Shown here piece by piece: positions 26,473-36,333 of a stretch of 64,000 bases of DNA (the first letter of the stretch is position 1; every line of letters starts with the position of its first letter). Source of the stretch: Vibrio pomeroyi (lineage in GTDB: Bacteria; Pseudomonadota; Gammaproteobacteria; Enterobacterales; Vibrionaceae); the NCBI RefSeq assembly GCF_024347595.1, contig NZ_AP025506.1:682001-746000 (forward strand), read 5' to 3'. The notes beneath the pieces were generated by a model. The model was not told the origin of the DNA, searched no databases, and was given only the letters and a program-made list of their open reading frames with translations. The position numbers and the translations under genes are program-made.

Positions 26473-28044
26473 CTACTGCGAAGGTTCTGAACTGCTTACT
26501 GTCGATTCAGCAGCGCTAATGCTTGATTCAGCACCAGAAGTCTCTAGAGGTGGGATGACGATCAACCCTTCAAGACTCTCTTCTTGTTCCTTATTACGCT
26601 TATTTACATGGCCGATGATGCTTTGGTAATAACGGCGAATGTTTTCAACGTAATTTCTAGCTTCATCACCACGGGCATAGCCGTAGCGAGTTTGGCTGTA
26701 GTACTTCTTCTGTCGTAACAGCGGCAGTCTGTCTTTCACATCGCCCCAAGCATCGGGATCGCCACCTTGTGCCTTCGTGAGGCGACGAGCGTCCATCATG
26801 TGTCCGTAACCGACATTGTATGAAGCTAGGGCAAACCAGATCTTTTCGTGTTGAGTGATTGAATCTGGCACTCGATTCACGATGCGACGTAGGTATTCAA
26901 CACCACCTTGTACCGACTGTTTCGGGTCGAGCCGGTTAGTCACACCAACGCTCTTCGCTGTAGGCAGTGTCAGCATCATCATGCCTCGCACACCCGTTGG
27001 CGAGCGTGCGACTGGGTTCCAGTGTGACTCTTGGTATGCCAATGCAGCAATCAAGCGCCAATCAAATTCTTGTGAGTACTTCTGAAACAGCGGTGACCAT
27101 TTTGGTAGTTTGCTGTCTAGTGCGCGGATAAAGGCACGAGTATCAACGTAGTCGAAGGTGCCGATATGACCGATGTATTTCTCTTCCAGTGAAGCCAGTT
27201 CACCAGACTGTTTTAGGTTACCGAAGAACTCAATCAGCAAAGCGTACAAACTTTCATCTTCCGATCTATTTAGGTACCAAGAGATAGGCTGGTCTTCTGT
27301 CAGCTCAAATGCCAAGGCAACATCTGGGTACAAACGTTGCGCCAGTGACAATTCGATAGAGTCTGCAACTGTGAATAAACGTTCGCCTGTTGATACTTCT
27401 TTTAGCAGGTCATTGATGTCTGCATTGCCAACCGCGTCGTAGATGAAGTCATCGTGTGTTTTCTGTAGCAGTTTGAGTGTTGGTTCAAAGTGCGAGTCTT
27501 TCACCACAACCAAAGAGGGCGTCAGCGTCTCGCTTGATACCGCAGCTTCTGATTCCGCTTGTGCTTTTACAAACTCAGCCTGACGCTCATTCTCAAAATT
27601 GATCAATTGCTCAAGGTTTCTTGGGCGCCATTGTCCCTTTTTGTACACGACCTGTTGGCTTACATAGTAATAAGCAGGCGCGGCGCGATAAGCGCGTGTC
27701 AGTTTGTTGTTTTGCGTTAAGCCAGTCGCGATAAGGTCGATTTCGCCTTTCTTCAACGCTGGGAATAAGCCAGATAGACGGTAAGCGGGTTTAACCTCAA
27801 GCTTTACACCAAGCTCCTGCGCAAACTCACGAGCTAACTCGTAATCCAAGCCAGCCGGTCCATCAGGACCAATGTAATAAGAGAGTTGGTTGTTAAGGGT
27901 GCCGACACGAAGAACGCCGCGATCTCGTATCTGCTCAAGGACACTTTTAGGTTCAGATTCAATCTGGCATCCCGCGAGCCCAACCAGAGCGATAACGAGC
28001 AGAATGAATTTAGACGAAAAGATGAGCGTAAATTTAGGCATCAA
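26473..28044 (-). CDS. mltF: Membrane-bound lytic murein transglycosylase F
   Basis: 523 residues (E. coli 518). Lipoprotein-like signal ending LVGLAGC; then a periplasmic solute-binding (SBP_bac_3) module from about residue 40 to 270 beginning RDRGVLRVGTLNN, and a C-terminal SLT lysozyme-like domain with the catalytic Glu in AYQESHWNPVARSPTGVRGMM (shown in part) and SYNVGYGH. It cleaves peptidoglycan to 1,6-anhydro muropeptides at the outer membrane; the binding module regulates activity. It connects with AmpG (61 kb), which imports such products. Divergent from purL. Confidence 0.95.
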   Translation of the reverse strand: MMPKFTLIFSSKFILLVIALVGLAGCQIESEPKSVLEQIRDRGVLRVGTLNNQLSYYIGPDGPAGLDYELAREFAQELGVKLEVKPAYRLSGLFPALKKGEIDLIATGLTQNNKLTRAYRAAPAYYYVSQQVVYKKGQWRPRNLEQLINFENERQAEFVKAQAESEAAVSSETLTPSLVVVKDSHFEPTLKLLQKTHDDFIYDAVGNADINDLLKEVSTGERLFTVADSIELSLAQRLYPDVALAFELTEDQPISWYLNRSEDESLYALLIEFFGNLKQSGELASLEEKYIGHIGTFDYVDTRAFIRALDSKLPKWSPLFQKYSQEFDWRLIAALAYQESHWNPVARSPTGVRGMMMLTLPTAKSVGVTNRLDPKQSVQGGVEYLRRIVNRVPDSITQHEKIWFALASYNVGYGHMMDARRLTKAQGGDPDAWGDVKDRLPLLRQKKYYSQTRYGYARGDEARNYVENIRRYYQSIIGHVNKRNKEQEESLEGLIVIPPLETSGAESSISAAESTVSSSEPSQ

Positions 28045-28178
28045 AATGAAATCTCGAAAAGTGGAAGCCCCTTTATACCAAACCCCGCAAGGCTGGCAAA
28101 GCAGGTTTAATTAAACAGATGTAAAAGTGGTGATAAATGCAGCAAAAATACTATTTACGCAGAAAGATAAAAAAAATA

Positions 28179-28194
28179 ACGCAAACGGTTGCTT
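28179..28194 (+). promoter_or_regulatory. PurR operator upstream of purL
   Basis: ACGCAAACGGTTGCTT matches the PurR palindrome ACGCAAACGTTTGCGT at 14 of 16 positions. A TATAAT -10-like hexamer follows at 28224-28229. Confidence 0.85.
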
Positions 28195-28247
28195 TTGGTG
28201 TTACGTCACAAAAAGAAATGCTTTATAATGCGCTCGCATTGAAGAGG

Positions 28248-28333
28248 TGGAATCGGCATAGGTTTGGCAACCTTCGGGAATAGCTTCGAAGAAAACAGTT
28301 AGGTTGTTCCTATAACCCACTGAATTTATTCCA
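28248..28333 (+). promoter_or_regulatory. Structured 5' leader of purL (candidate cis-regulatory RNA)
   Basis: Three collinear nested stems: TGGAAT/ATTCCA (28248-28253 with 28328-28333), ATAGG/CCTAT (28258-28262 with 28309-28313) and CAACCT/AGGTTG (28268-28273 with 28301-28306), enclosing a TTCG/CGAA inner region. It lies between the likely transcription start and the purL ATG at 28371. No family is recognised. Confidence 0.45.
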
Positions 28334-28370
28334 ATACTACCTTAATCAACTGCATAAGAGACCTAAGCAC

Positions 28371-31300
28371 ATGAGAATTTTGCGTGGCTCCCCAGCTCTA
28401 TCTGAGTTTCGTGTTAACAAGCTTTTAGAGCTTTGTCGTGAATTAAGCTTACCTGTAACAGGTATTTACGCTGAGTTTGCCCACTTTGCTGATTTAACGG
28501 CAGACCTAGATGAGTCTGAAGTTGAGAAGCTAGAAAAGCTACTGACTTACGGTCCAACGATTGAAGAGCATGAACCTGAAGGTTTATTGCTGCTTGCAAC
28601 GCCACGCCCGGGCACTATCTCGCCTTGGTCTTCAAAATCAACAGATATCGCACACAACTGCGGACTGGCTAAAGTGTCACGTCTAGAGCGCGGTACTGCT
28701 TTCTACATTGAAACTTCGGCTGAACTTTCTGAGCTTCAACTTGTTGAGCTGAAAGCGATTCTACACGATCGTATGATGGAAGTGGTTTTCACTGACTTCG
28801 AATCGGCAGCGGCACTGTTCAAAGTTGCTGAGCCTGCTCCTTATGCGGAAGTTGACCTATTAACTGGCGGACGTAAAGCGCTTGAAGAAGCAAACGTTAC
28901 CCTAGGTCTTGCACTTGCAGAAGATGAAATTGATTACCTTCTTGAAAGCTTCACTGAAAAGCTAGGTCGTAACCCGACTGACATCGAGCTAATGATGTTT
29001 GCACAAGCGAACTCAGAGCACTGTCGTCACAAGATCTTTAACGCTGATTGGACTATCGATGGCGTTAAGCAAGAAAAATCATTGTTCAAGATGATTAAGA
29101 ACACCTTTGAAACGACACCAGAACACGTTCTGTCTGCTTATAAAGATAACGCAGCGGTAATGACAGGTTCTGAAGTCGGTCGTTTCTTCCCAGATCCAAA
29201 AACTCGTCAGTACAACTACCACCAAGAGAAAACACACATCTTGATGAAGGTTGAGACGCACAACCACCCAACGGCAATCTCCCCATGGCCGGGCGCATCT
29301 ACAGGTTCAGGCGGTGAAATCCGTGATGAAGGCGCTACTGGTATTGGTGGTAAGCCGAAAGCAGGTCTGGTTGCGTTCTCTGTATCTAACCTTAAGATCC
29401 CGAACTTCGTTCAACCTTGGGAAACCGATTTTGGTAAGCCAAGCCGTATCGTTACTGCTCTGGATATCATGCTTGAAGGTCCTCTTGGTGGCGCGGCATT
29501 CAACAACGAATTTGGTCGTCCAAACCTACTAGGTTACTTCCGTACTTACGAAGAGAAAGTAAACTCTCACGCAGGTGAAGAAGTACGTGGTTACCACAAA
29601 CCAATCATGCTAGCTGGTGGCCTTGGTAACATCCGTGATGAGCACGTTCAGAAGAAAGAGATCCCAGTAGGTGCAAGCCTAATCGTTCTTGGCGGTCCTG
29701 CGATGAACATCGGTCTTGGTGGCGGTGCGGCATCTTCTATGGATTCTGGTTCTTCTTCTGAAGATCTAGATTTCGCTTCTGTACAACGTGAAAACCCAGA
29801 GATGGAGCGTCGTTGTCAGGAAGTGATCGACCGTTGTTGGCAGCTAGGTGATGCGAACCCAATCGCATTCATCCACGATGTGGGCGCGGGTGGTATCTCT
29901 AATGCTCTTCCTGAATTAGTAGACGATGGTGAGCGTGGCGGTATCTTCAACCTACGCGACGTGCCAAACGATGAGCCGGGCATGAGCCCACTTGAGATCT
30001 GGTGTAACGAATCTCAAGAACGTTACGTAATGGCGGTTGCTGACGAAGACATGGCAACGTTCGACGCAATTTGTAAGCGTGAGCGCGCACCATACGCAGT
30101 GGTTGGTAAAGCAACGGAAGAGCGTGAACTTAAACTTGAAGATTCACACTTCGACAACACGCCAATCGACATGCCAATGGACATCCTTTTAGGTAAAACA
30201 CCTAAGATGCACCGTGACGCGAAAACGCTAAAAGCAAACAACCCAGCGATTGACCGTTCTGGTATCGAAATGAATGAAGCGGTTGACCGTGTTCTTCGCC
30301 TGCCAACAGTCGCTGAGAAAACATTCCTTATCACTATCGGTGACCGCTCGGTAACAGGTCTTGTTGCTCGTGACCAAATGGTTGGCCCATGGCAGGTTCC
30401 GGTTGCTAACTGCGCTGTAACGGCAGCAAGTTACGACTCTTACCACGGTGAGGCGATGTCTCTTGGTGAGCGTACGCCAGTGGCACTACTAGACTTCGGT
30501 GCATCGGCTCGTCTAGCGGTTGGTGAAGCAATCACAAACATCGCAGCGACTAACATCGGCGATATCAAACACATTAAACTATCGGCTAACTGGATGTCTC
30601 CAGCGGGTCACCCGGGTGAAGATGCAGGTCTTTACGAAGCGGTGAAAGCAGTCGGTGAAGAACTATGTCCAGCACTGGGTCTAACTATCCCAGTGGGTAA
30701 AGACTCAATGTCTATGAAGACGAAGTGGGAAGAGAACGGCGAGCAGAAAGAAGTAACGTCTCCGCTATCTCTTGTTATCACTGCGTTTGCTCGTGTTGAA
30801 GATGTTCGTAAGACAATTACGCCTCAGCTTCGCACTGACAAGGGTGACACATCACTAGTTCTTATCGACCTAGGTAACGGCAAAAACCGTCTAGGTGCTA
30901 CGGCATTAGCGCAAGTTTACAAGCAGCTTGGTGACAAGCCAGCAGACGTAGACAACGCAGCACAGCTAAAAGGTTTCTACGAAGGCGTTCAAGCTCTTGT
31001 GGCTAACGACCAAGTTGTGGCTTACCACGATAAAGGTGATGGTGGTCTATTTGTTACTCTAGCTGAAATGGCATTCGCAGGTCACTGTGGTGTTAATGCT
31101 GATATTGCTGCGCTAGGCGAAGATGCACTAGCTGCACTATTCAACGAAGAGCTAGGTGCGGTAATCCAAGTTCGCAACGATGACCTAGACGCGGTTCTTT
31201 CTACACTTGCGGCAAACGGCCTAGAAGCGTGCTCACACGTAATTGGTTCTGTTGAAGCATCGGATGAGCTAGTGATTAAGTCTGGCGAGTCTGTAGTGAT

Positions 31301-32267
31301 TGAACGTAACCGTACTGAGCTACGTACTATCTGGGCTGAGACAACGCATAAGATGCAAGGTCTACGTGATAACCCAGCATGTGCTGACCAAGAGCACGAA
31401 GCGAAGAAAGACAACTCAGACCCTGGTCTGAACGTGAAACTAAGCTTCGACGTAAATGAAGATATCGCTGCACCGTTCATCAACACCGGTGCTAAGCCTA
31501 AGATGGCAATTCTACGTGAGCAGGGTGTTAACTCTCACGTTGAAATGGCAGCAGCATTCGACCGTGCAGGCTTCGAAGCAACTGATATTCACATGAGCGA
31601 CATCCTAACGGGTCAAGCGGTTCTAGAAGAGTACAACGGCCTTGTGGCATGTGGTGGCTTCTCTTACGGTGATGTACTAGGCGCAGGTGAAGGTTGGGCT
31701 AAGTCGGTTCTGTTTAACGACTCTACTCGTGACCAGTTTGAAAACTTCTTCAAGCGTGAAGATACCTTCTCTCTAGGTGTATGTAACGGTTGTCAGATGC
31801 TGTCTAACTTACGTGACCTAATCCCAGGTGCTGAGTACTGGCCACGTTTCGTTCGCAACGAATCTGAGCGTTTTGAAGCACGTTTCAGCCTAGTAGAAGT
31901 TCAGAAATCTGATTCTGTATTCTTCAATGGCATGGAAGGTTCTCGTATGCCAATCGCTGTTTCTCACGGTGAAGGCCGCGTAGAAGTACGTGATAACGAC
32001 CACCTAAACGCGATTGAAAACTCAGGTACAGTTGCCTTACGTTACGTTGATAACAACGGTAACCAAACGCAGCAATACCCGAACAACCCGAACGGTTCGC
32101 CAAACGCTATCACAGGTTTAACAACGACTGACGGCCGCGTGACTATCATGATGCCTCACCCAGAGCGTGTGTTCCGCACGGTTGCAAACTCTTGGTCTCC
32201 AGAAGGTTGGGGCGAGAATGGCGCTTGGATGCGTATGTTCCAAAACGCTCGTAAGAATGTAGGTTAA
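28371..32267 (+). CDS. purL: Phosphoribosylformylglycinamidine synthase (FGAM synthase)
   Basis: 1298 residues, the single-chain large form. Order: PurS-like N-terminal domain, linker, two AIRS-type ATP-binding halves ([44 protein letters not shown] read in parts; [25 protein letters not shown]) and a C-terminal class I glutaminase with Cys in [12 protein letters not shown] and His/Glu in [10 protein letters not shown]. It converts FGAR, glutamine and ATP to FGAM in the fourth step of de novo purine synthesis, in the cytoplasm. Single-gene unit; a PurR box and a structured leader precede it, a terminator follows. Confidence 0.98.
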   Translation: MRILRGSPALSEFRVNKLLELCRELSLPVTGIYAEFAHFADLTADLDESEVEKLEKLLTYGPTIEEHEPEGLLLLATPRPGTISPWSSKSTDIAHNCGLAKVSRLERGTAFYIETSAELSELQLVELKAILHDRMMEVVFTDFESAAALFKVAEPAPYAEVDLLTGGRKALEEANVTLGLALAEDEIDYLLESFTEKLGRNPTDIELMMFAQANSEHCRHKIFNADWTIDGVKQEKSLFKMIKNTFETTPEHVLSAYKDNAAVMTGSEVGRFFPDPKTRQYNYHQEKTHILMKVETHNHPTAISPWPGASTGSGGEIRDEGATGIGGKPKAGLVAFSVSNLKIPNFVQPWETDFGKPSRIVTALDIMLEGPLGGAAFNNEFGRPNLLGYFRTYEEKVNSHAGEEVRGYHKPIMLAGGLGNIRDEHVQKKEIPVGASLIVLGGPAMNIGLGGGAASSMDSGSSSEDLDFASVQRENPEMERRCQEVIDRCWQLGDANPIAFIHDVGAGGISNALPELVDDGERGGIFNLRDVPNDEPGMSPLEIWCNESQERYVMAVADEDMATFDAICKRERAPYAVVGKATEERELKLEDSHFDNTPIDMPMDILLGKTPKMHRDAKTLKANNPAIDRSGIEMNEAVDRVLRLPTVAEKTFLITIGDRSVTGLVARDQMVGPWQVPVANCAVTAASYDSYHGEAMSLGERTPVALLDFGASARLAVGEAITNIAATNIGDIKHIKLSANWMSPAGHPGEDAGLYEAVKAVGEELCPALGLTIPVGKDSMSMKTKWEENGEQKEVTSPLSLVITAFARVEDVRKTITPQLRTDKGDTSLVLIDLGNGKNRLGATALAQVYKQLGDKPADVDNAAQLKGFYEGVQALVANDQVVAYHDKGDGGLFVTLAEMAFAGHCGVNADIAALGEDALAALFNEELGAVIQVRNDDLDAVLSTLAANGLEACSHVIGSVEASDELVIKSGESVVIERNRTELRTIWAETTHKMQGLRDNPACADQEHEAKKDNSDPGLNVKLSFDVNEDIAAPFINTGAKPKMAILREQGVNSHVEMAAAFDRAGFEATDIHMSDILTGQAVLEEYNGLVACGGFSYGDVLGAGEGWAKSVLFNDSTRDQFENFFKREDTFSLGVCNGCQMLSNLRDLIPGAEYWPRFVRNESERFEARFSLVEVQKSDSVFFNGMEGSRMPIAVSHGEGRVEVRDNDHLNAIENSGTVALRYVDNNGNQTQQYPNNPNGSPNAITGLTTTDGRVTIMMPHPERVFRTVANSWSPEGWGENGAWMRMFQNARKNVG

Positions 32268-32315
32268 TCACTTTCTTACAGGTCGCATTAATCTAGGCTA
32301 GGTTAATCAAAAATG

Positions 32316-32346
32316 AAAAGCGCAGATCGAAAGGTCTGCGCTTTTT
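32316..32346 (+). terminator. Rho-independent terminator of purL
   Basis: AAAAGCGCAGA/TCTGCGCTTTT stem with 8-base loop and T run. Confidence 0.95.
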
Positions 32347-32531
32347 TATTTCCTAAGATTTAGGAACCAGTGCGAAACAATTGAGGTTTGCAGTTTGCTG
32401 TTCTAAAAATCTCCACTACGCTAAATGTTATGGAATCAATTTGTTAGGCGAATAATTCTTGCTATCGAGCAAGGAAAGCTTCGTTCGGCTATGCAAAAAC
32501 TGAATCAATCATCGTGGCATAAGAGGGATCT

Positions 32532-33065
32532 ATGAAAACAACAATTACAAAAGCCGTTGCAGTGGCAGCGATTGTCATGTCGTTAGCTGGGTGTGTAGGT
32601 AGTAACGCGGTTACTGGAAAATTAATGAAGTTCAACGTCGAGGTGGTGGATAACCGTTACGCTCGTGCGGGCGTCAACTTCTTGCTTGCTCCGGTTTACG
32701 CATTAACCACCGCAGCCGATTACATTGTCTTTAACTCAATCGAATTCTGGGCGGGTAAAAACCCACTCACAGGCGCACCTCACATCTTTGATAGCAAAGT
32801 CGATACCATGATTGATGTGAACGACAGCCTTGATGATTCACTAAAAGAAGCACCACTTGGTTTCAATAATCGTCAGATCGAATGGGGTGAGATGCAGCAA
32901 ATTGATGAGAACACGATTCGTATGGACATCACTTACAACGATGGTCAGAAAGCCGTTCTGACAGGTGTTCGTGATGGCGACAAGGTCAGCTACTACATGG
33001 ATGGCACGCTAGTATCAGAAACTTCTATTCAAGCGCTTGAGCAGCTAGCCGCAGAGAAAGCGTAA
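32532..33065 (+). CDS. DUF3332-family lipoprotein
   Basis: 177 residues with a lipoprotein signal, lipobox SLAGC at about residue 21. The mature part opens VTGKLMKFNVEVVDNRYARAG and includes a hydrophobic NFLLAPVYALTTAADYIVF and the segment FDSKVDTMIDVNDSLDD, a pattern I associate with DUF3332 proteins found in Vibrio and relatives. Location would be the periplasmic face of a membrane. GAGGGATC precedes the ATG. It stands alone, convergent with dapD across a shared terminator. No function is established for the family. Confidence 0.75.
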   Translation: MKTTITKAVAVAAIVMSLAGCVGSNAVTGKLMKFNVEVVDNRYARAGVNFLLAPVYALTTAADYIVFNSIEFWAGKNPLTGAPHIFDSKVDTMIDVNDSLDDSLKEAPLGFNNRQIEWGEMQQIDENTIRMDITYNDGQKAVLTGVRDGDKVSYYMDGTLVSETSIQALEQLAAEKA

Positions 33066-33093
33066 CCCTTTTAGTTTGATACCAATAAAAGAA

Positions 33094-33121
33094 AAGCCGC
33101 TGGATTTAACCCCAGCGGCTT
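33094..33121. terminator. Bidirectional terminator between the DUF3332 gene and dapD
   Basis: AAGCCGCTGG/CCAGCGGCTT 10-bp stem. The minus-strand exit (TTTTATT) is richer in T than the plus-strand one, so it mainly serves dapD. Confidence 0.85.
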
Positions 33122-33148
33122 CGTATTTTCTAGCATCTAGCGCTTAGA

Positions 33149-34180
33149 TTAGTTGTTGCTGTGTAGCTCGCTGTTTAGTTCAACAGCAGACTTGTTCGCT
33201 AGACATTCAATTTGACCAGTGATCGAGTTGCGGCGGAACAGAAGATCAGAAACGCCAGCTAGGTCGCGAGCTTTAATGATTTCTACTTCGTTGCCTTCTT
33301 TATCTAGCATGCGAACCTTAGTACCTGCAGTTACGTAAAGGCCAGACTCAACAGTACAACGGTCGCCCATTGGGAAGCCAAGACCCGCGTTTGCGCCTAG
33401 TAGGCAGTTTTCGCCGATAGAGATAACCATAGTACCGCCACCAGACAGAGTACCCATGATAGAAGCGCCGCCGCCGATGTCTGAACCGTTACCTACAACA
33501 ACACCTGCTGATATACGACCTTCAACCATGCTTACGCCAGTTGTACCTGCATTGAAGTTGATGAAACCTTCGTGCATAACCGTTGTGCCTTCACCCACAT
33601 GTGCGCCAAGACGAACACGAGAAGTGTCAGCAATACGAATACCTGTTGGTACCACGTAATCCACCATTTTAGGGAACTTGTCTACGCAATCTACAGATAG
33701 AGCGCGACCAGCTAGGCGTGCTTCGATTTGACGCTCAGCCAGTTCAGGAAGATCGATTGGACCTTCGTTAGTCCATGCGATGTTGTGCAGTAGACCGAAG
33801 ATGCCGTCTAGTACTGTACCGTGTGGTTGAACTAGGCGGTTAGAGATAAGTTGCAGCTTAAGGAAGCCTTCAGCAACTGATGCTGGCTTTTCGTCAGTCG
33901 CAAGAACAACAAGAACAAGTGGCTGCTCAGATGCTGCTGCTTTTTCTGCGAAAGATGCGTTTGCTGCATCGTCGTTTGCTGCGAATGCTTTCGCTAGTTC
34001 TGCACTTTGTGCTGCAGAGATTTCGATAGCTTGGTTGCCTTCAGTGTAACCTGCAACTTCACCAACAGCCGCTACTAGAGCATCGCTTGGGTTTAGAAGT
34101 GGGTTAGGGAAGAACGCTTCAATGATTTTATTGTCGCGGTTTTTAGTTGCCGTACCGAAGGCTAGTGAAAAGTAAGCCAT
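33149..34180 (-). CDS. dapD: 2,3,4,5-tetrahydropyridine-2,6-dicarboxylate N-succinyltransferase
   Basis: 343 residues, the long Pseudomonas/Vibrio type rather than the 274-residue enteric form. An N-terminal domain of about 170 residues precedes a left-handed beta-helix of hexapeptide repeats (VRLGAHVGEGTTVMHEG, NGSDIGGGASIMG, IGENCLLGANAGLGFPMGD). It succinylates tetrahydrodipicolinate with succinyl-CoA in the lysine/diaminopimelate pathway, in the cytoplasm. Single gene, with terminators on both sides of its neighbours. Confidence 0.96.
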   Translation of the reverse strand: MAYFSLAFGTATKNRDNKIIEAFFPNPLLNPSDALVAAVGEVAGYTEGNQAIEISAAQSAELAKAFAANDDAANASFAEKAAASEQPLVLVVLATDEKPASVAEGFLKLQLISNRLVQPHGTVLDGIFGLLHNIAWTNEGPIDLPELAERQIEARLAGRALSVDCVDKFPKMVDYVVPTGIRIADTSRVRLGAHVGEGTTVMHEGFINFNAGTTGVSMVEGRISAGVVVGNGSDIGGGASIMGTLSGGGTMVISIGENCLLGANAGLGFPMGDRCTVESGLYVTAGTKVRMLDKEGNEVEIIKARDLAGVSDLLFRRNSITGQIECLANKSAVELNSELHSNN

Positions 34181-34288
34181 GTTGAATCTCCATGTGTTGA
34201 GTCTTGATTTTGCTATTTCATAACAGCGGCTCGAATAACAAGCGCTGCCGTTAGCAAAGTTAATTTAATTGCGTTCATCATAAAGAGA

Positions 34289-34311
34289 GCGCCCTCGTTA
34301 TGAAAGGGCGC
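34289..34311 (-). terminator. Possible terminator after marC
   Basis: GCGCCCT/AGGGCGC 7-bp stem between marC and dapD; on the minus strand the exit is TCTCTTTATG, only moderately T-rich. Confidence 0.5.
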
Positions 34312-34438
34312 ATCGGGATAAAGTCTGTAAAATGATATTGCTTGTCTTTTGAGAGATATTTTTCTGCAATGAGAAAACACTGCAGATCAACACAAATTGA
34401 TTGGTGCGTTAGCCAACGTTCTTCTGTGAATAGCCTCT

Positions 34439-35080
34439 TTAGACAAACAGCGCCTTATAAGCTTGTTCAATCCCTTCAATCAACATCTGCATCCCGATAA
34501 CGGCGAGTATCAAACCCATCATTCGAGTAATCACGTTTAGTGCGCTTGGCCCTACGGCTTTCACGAAGCGTTCGCCGAATACAAATAATACGTAGGTTAA
34601 GGTGCACAGTAGGCCAAACGCGACGATGGTAATGATTGTTTCGTAAATTCCCTCAGTGCTGGCGAAGTTCATTGCGGTGGCTATGGTGCCGGGGCCTGCC
34701 AGTATTGGCATGGCTAGAGGTGATACTGCGATGCTAAGCGCCGCGTCTCGTTGGGCGTCTGAGTTGACCTTCTCTTTTGCTTTTGAATGTGTTGAGTCAC
34801 CTTGCAGCATGTGAAAGCCAATCAAAAAGACCAGAATGCCGCCCGTGATACGCAGTGCGTAAAGCGTGATACCAAAGAGGTCAAAGATCAGTTTACCAGA
34901 GAGTGCAAACGTACTGACGATGACAAATGCGATAAACACTGAACGGAAGGCGATGGATTTGACCGTTTCTCTATCGTTATCACCTGTTAATCCAAGAAAG
35001 ATTGGGGTGTTGGCGATTGGGTTCATGATGGCGAAAAAGCCCATGAACACGGTGATGGTATGAATGATGAGCTCTTTCAT
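34439..35080 (-). CDS. MarC-family integral membrane protein
   Basis: 213 residues with six hydrophobic segments. Landmarks: FFAIMNPIANTPIFLGLT near the N-terminus, RITGGILVFLIGFHML, and SPLAMPILAGPGTIATAM, all typical of MarC/UPF0056 (YhgN-like) proteins. It is an inner membrane protein; despite the name, no link to multiple antibiotic resistance has been shown for the family, and its transport role is unproven. ATG 35080 has AGGAA upstream. Single gene. Confidence 0.88.
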   Translation of the reverse strand: MKELIIHTITVFMGFFAIMNPIANTPIFLGLTGDNDRETVKSIAFRSVFIAFVIVSTFALSGKLIFDLFGITLYALRITGGILVFLIGFHMLQGDSTHSKAKEKVNSDAQRDAALSIAVSPLAMPILAGPGTIATAMNFASTEGIYETIITIVAFGLLCTLTYVLFVFGERFVKAVGPSALNVITRMMGLILAVIGMQMLIEGIEQAYKALFV

Positions 35081-35182
35081 ATTATTCCTTTGAAAATATG
35101 CAGTTAAATACCAATAGTTTGTGTATTTAATCTTAGATACAAATAATTATTAGAAATAGATATTAGAGCAAGTGTGAATAAA

Positions 35183-35209
35183 AAACAGCCAGCATAAGAC
35201 TGGCTGTTT
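35183..35209. terminator. Terminator hairpin upstream of marC / downstream of the GGGtGRT operon
   Basis: AAACAGCCAG/CTGGCTGTTT 10-bp stem with T-rich exits on the minus strand (TTTTTATTC). The operon reading leftwards from 37 kb ends 112-138 bases before it, so it probably terminates that transcript. A second inverted repeat, GAGCTCTA/TAGAGCTC, lies at 35268-35311. Confidence 0.75.
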
Positions 35210-35320
35210 GGTTTTAGTGATAGGGGTAGAGTTTTGGTCGTGCGTTATTGCGCGTTTCTCAATTAAAGAGCTCTACAAAAGGCTCTATATGACAGGCCGA
35301 CTATAGAGCTCGTTTTGTCG

Positions 35321-36310
35321 TTATGCGTTTTGAGACTCACTCACAGCGACAGCCAATGCAACCGTAGCACCTACCATTGGGTTGTTACCCATACCGATGA
35401 AGCCCATCATTGCTACGTGAGCTGGAACAGAAGAACTACCAGCGAATTGAGCGTCAGCATGCATTCTGCCCATGGTATCTGTCATGCCGTAAGATGCAGG
35501 GCCTGCAGCAACGTTATCTGGGTGTAAAGTTCGACCTGTACCACCGCCTGAAGCTACTGAGAAGTAAGGCAAGCCTTGGCGAGTACGCTCTGCTTTGTAG
35601 ATACCGGCAACAGGGTGTTGGAAGCGTGTTGGGTTGGTTGAGTTACCCGTGATACTCACATCCACTTCTTCTCTGTGCATGATCGCTACGCCTTCACGTA
35701 CATCATCAGCGCCGTAACACAAGATCTCGCCACGAGGGCCTTGTGAGAAGCGGCGACGTTCTGTTTCAACTAGCTCACCCGTTTGGTAATCAAATTGAGT
35801 GCGAACATAGGTAAAGCCATTGATGCGAGAGATTAGGTAAGCCGCATCTTTACCTAGACCGTTCAAGATAACTTTCAATGGTGTTTTGCGTGATTTGTTC
35901 ACGTTCAGTGCAATCTTGATCGCACCTTCTGCAGCAGCAAAAGACTCATGGCCTGCAAGGAAAGCAAAGCAGTGGCTCTCTTCATTTAATAGACGTGCAG
36001 CCAGTGCGCCATGGCCGATACCGACTTGACGTTGCTCCGCAACACTGCCGGGTTTTGTGAATGCTTGAAGGCCTTCACCAATGATATTCGCCGCTTGTTC
36101 AGCGTTGTTCGCTTTGCGGAACAGAGCCAATGCTGCACCAAGAGTGTAGGCGTCAGCTGCGCTTTCAAATGCGATAGGTTGAGTGTCCATCACCAGCGCT
36201 TTTGGATCGACATTGTGTGATAGACAGTATTGGTTTGCTTGCTCTAAAGAGTCGAAGTTCATTTCTGCCAATACGCGAGTTACTGATTCATTAAATTGAG
36301 TGTTCATCAT
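35321..36310 (-). CDS. GGGtGRT family protein
   Basis: 329 residues from ATG 36310, which has AGAGGAAAG 7 bases upstream. The signature GGGTGRT lies at about residues 255-261 (in VASGGGTGRTLHPDN). Other conserved-looking stretches are GHGALAARLLNEESHCFAFLAGHESFAAAEG (two halves), VILNGLGKDAAYLISRINGF and GNSTNPTRFQHPVAG. There is no signal peptide or membrane segment, so it should be cytoplasmic. It is named for the motif only; the reaction is unknown. It follows a NifU-like scaffold gene by 23 bases, so the two are an operon, suggesting a metal- or sulfur-related role. The operon has an elaborate RNA leader. Confidence 0.88.
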   Translation of the reverse strand: MMNTQFNESVTRVLAEMNFDSLEQANQYCLSHNVDPKALVMDTQPIAFESAADAYTLGAALALFRKANNAEQAANIIGEGLQAFTKPGSVAEQRQVGIGHGALAARLLNEESHCFAFLAGHESFAAAEGAIKIALNVNKSRKTPLKVILNGLGKDAAYLISRINGFTYVRTQFDYQTGELVETERRRFSQGPRGEILCYGADDVREGVAIMHREEVDVSITGNSTNPTRFQHPVAGIYKAERTRQGLPYFSVASGGGTGRTLHPDNVAAGPASYGMTDTMGRMHADAQFAGSSSVPAHVAMMGFIGMGNNPMVGATVALAVAVSESQNA

Positions 36311-36333
36311 ATCTTTCCTCTTAATTGGCAAAA

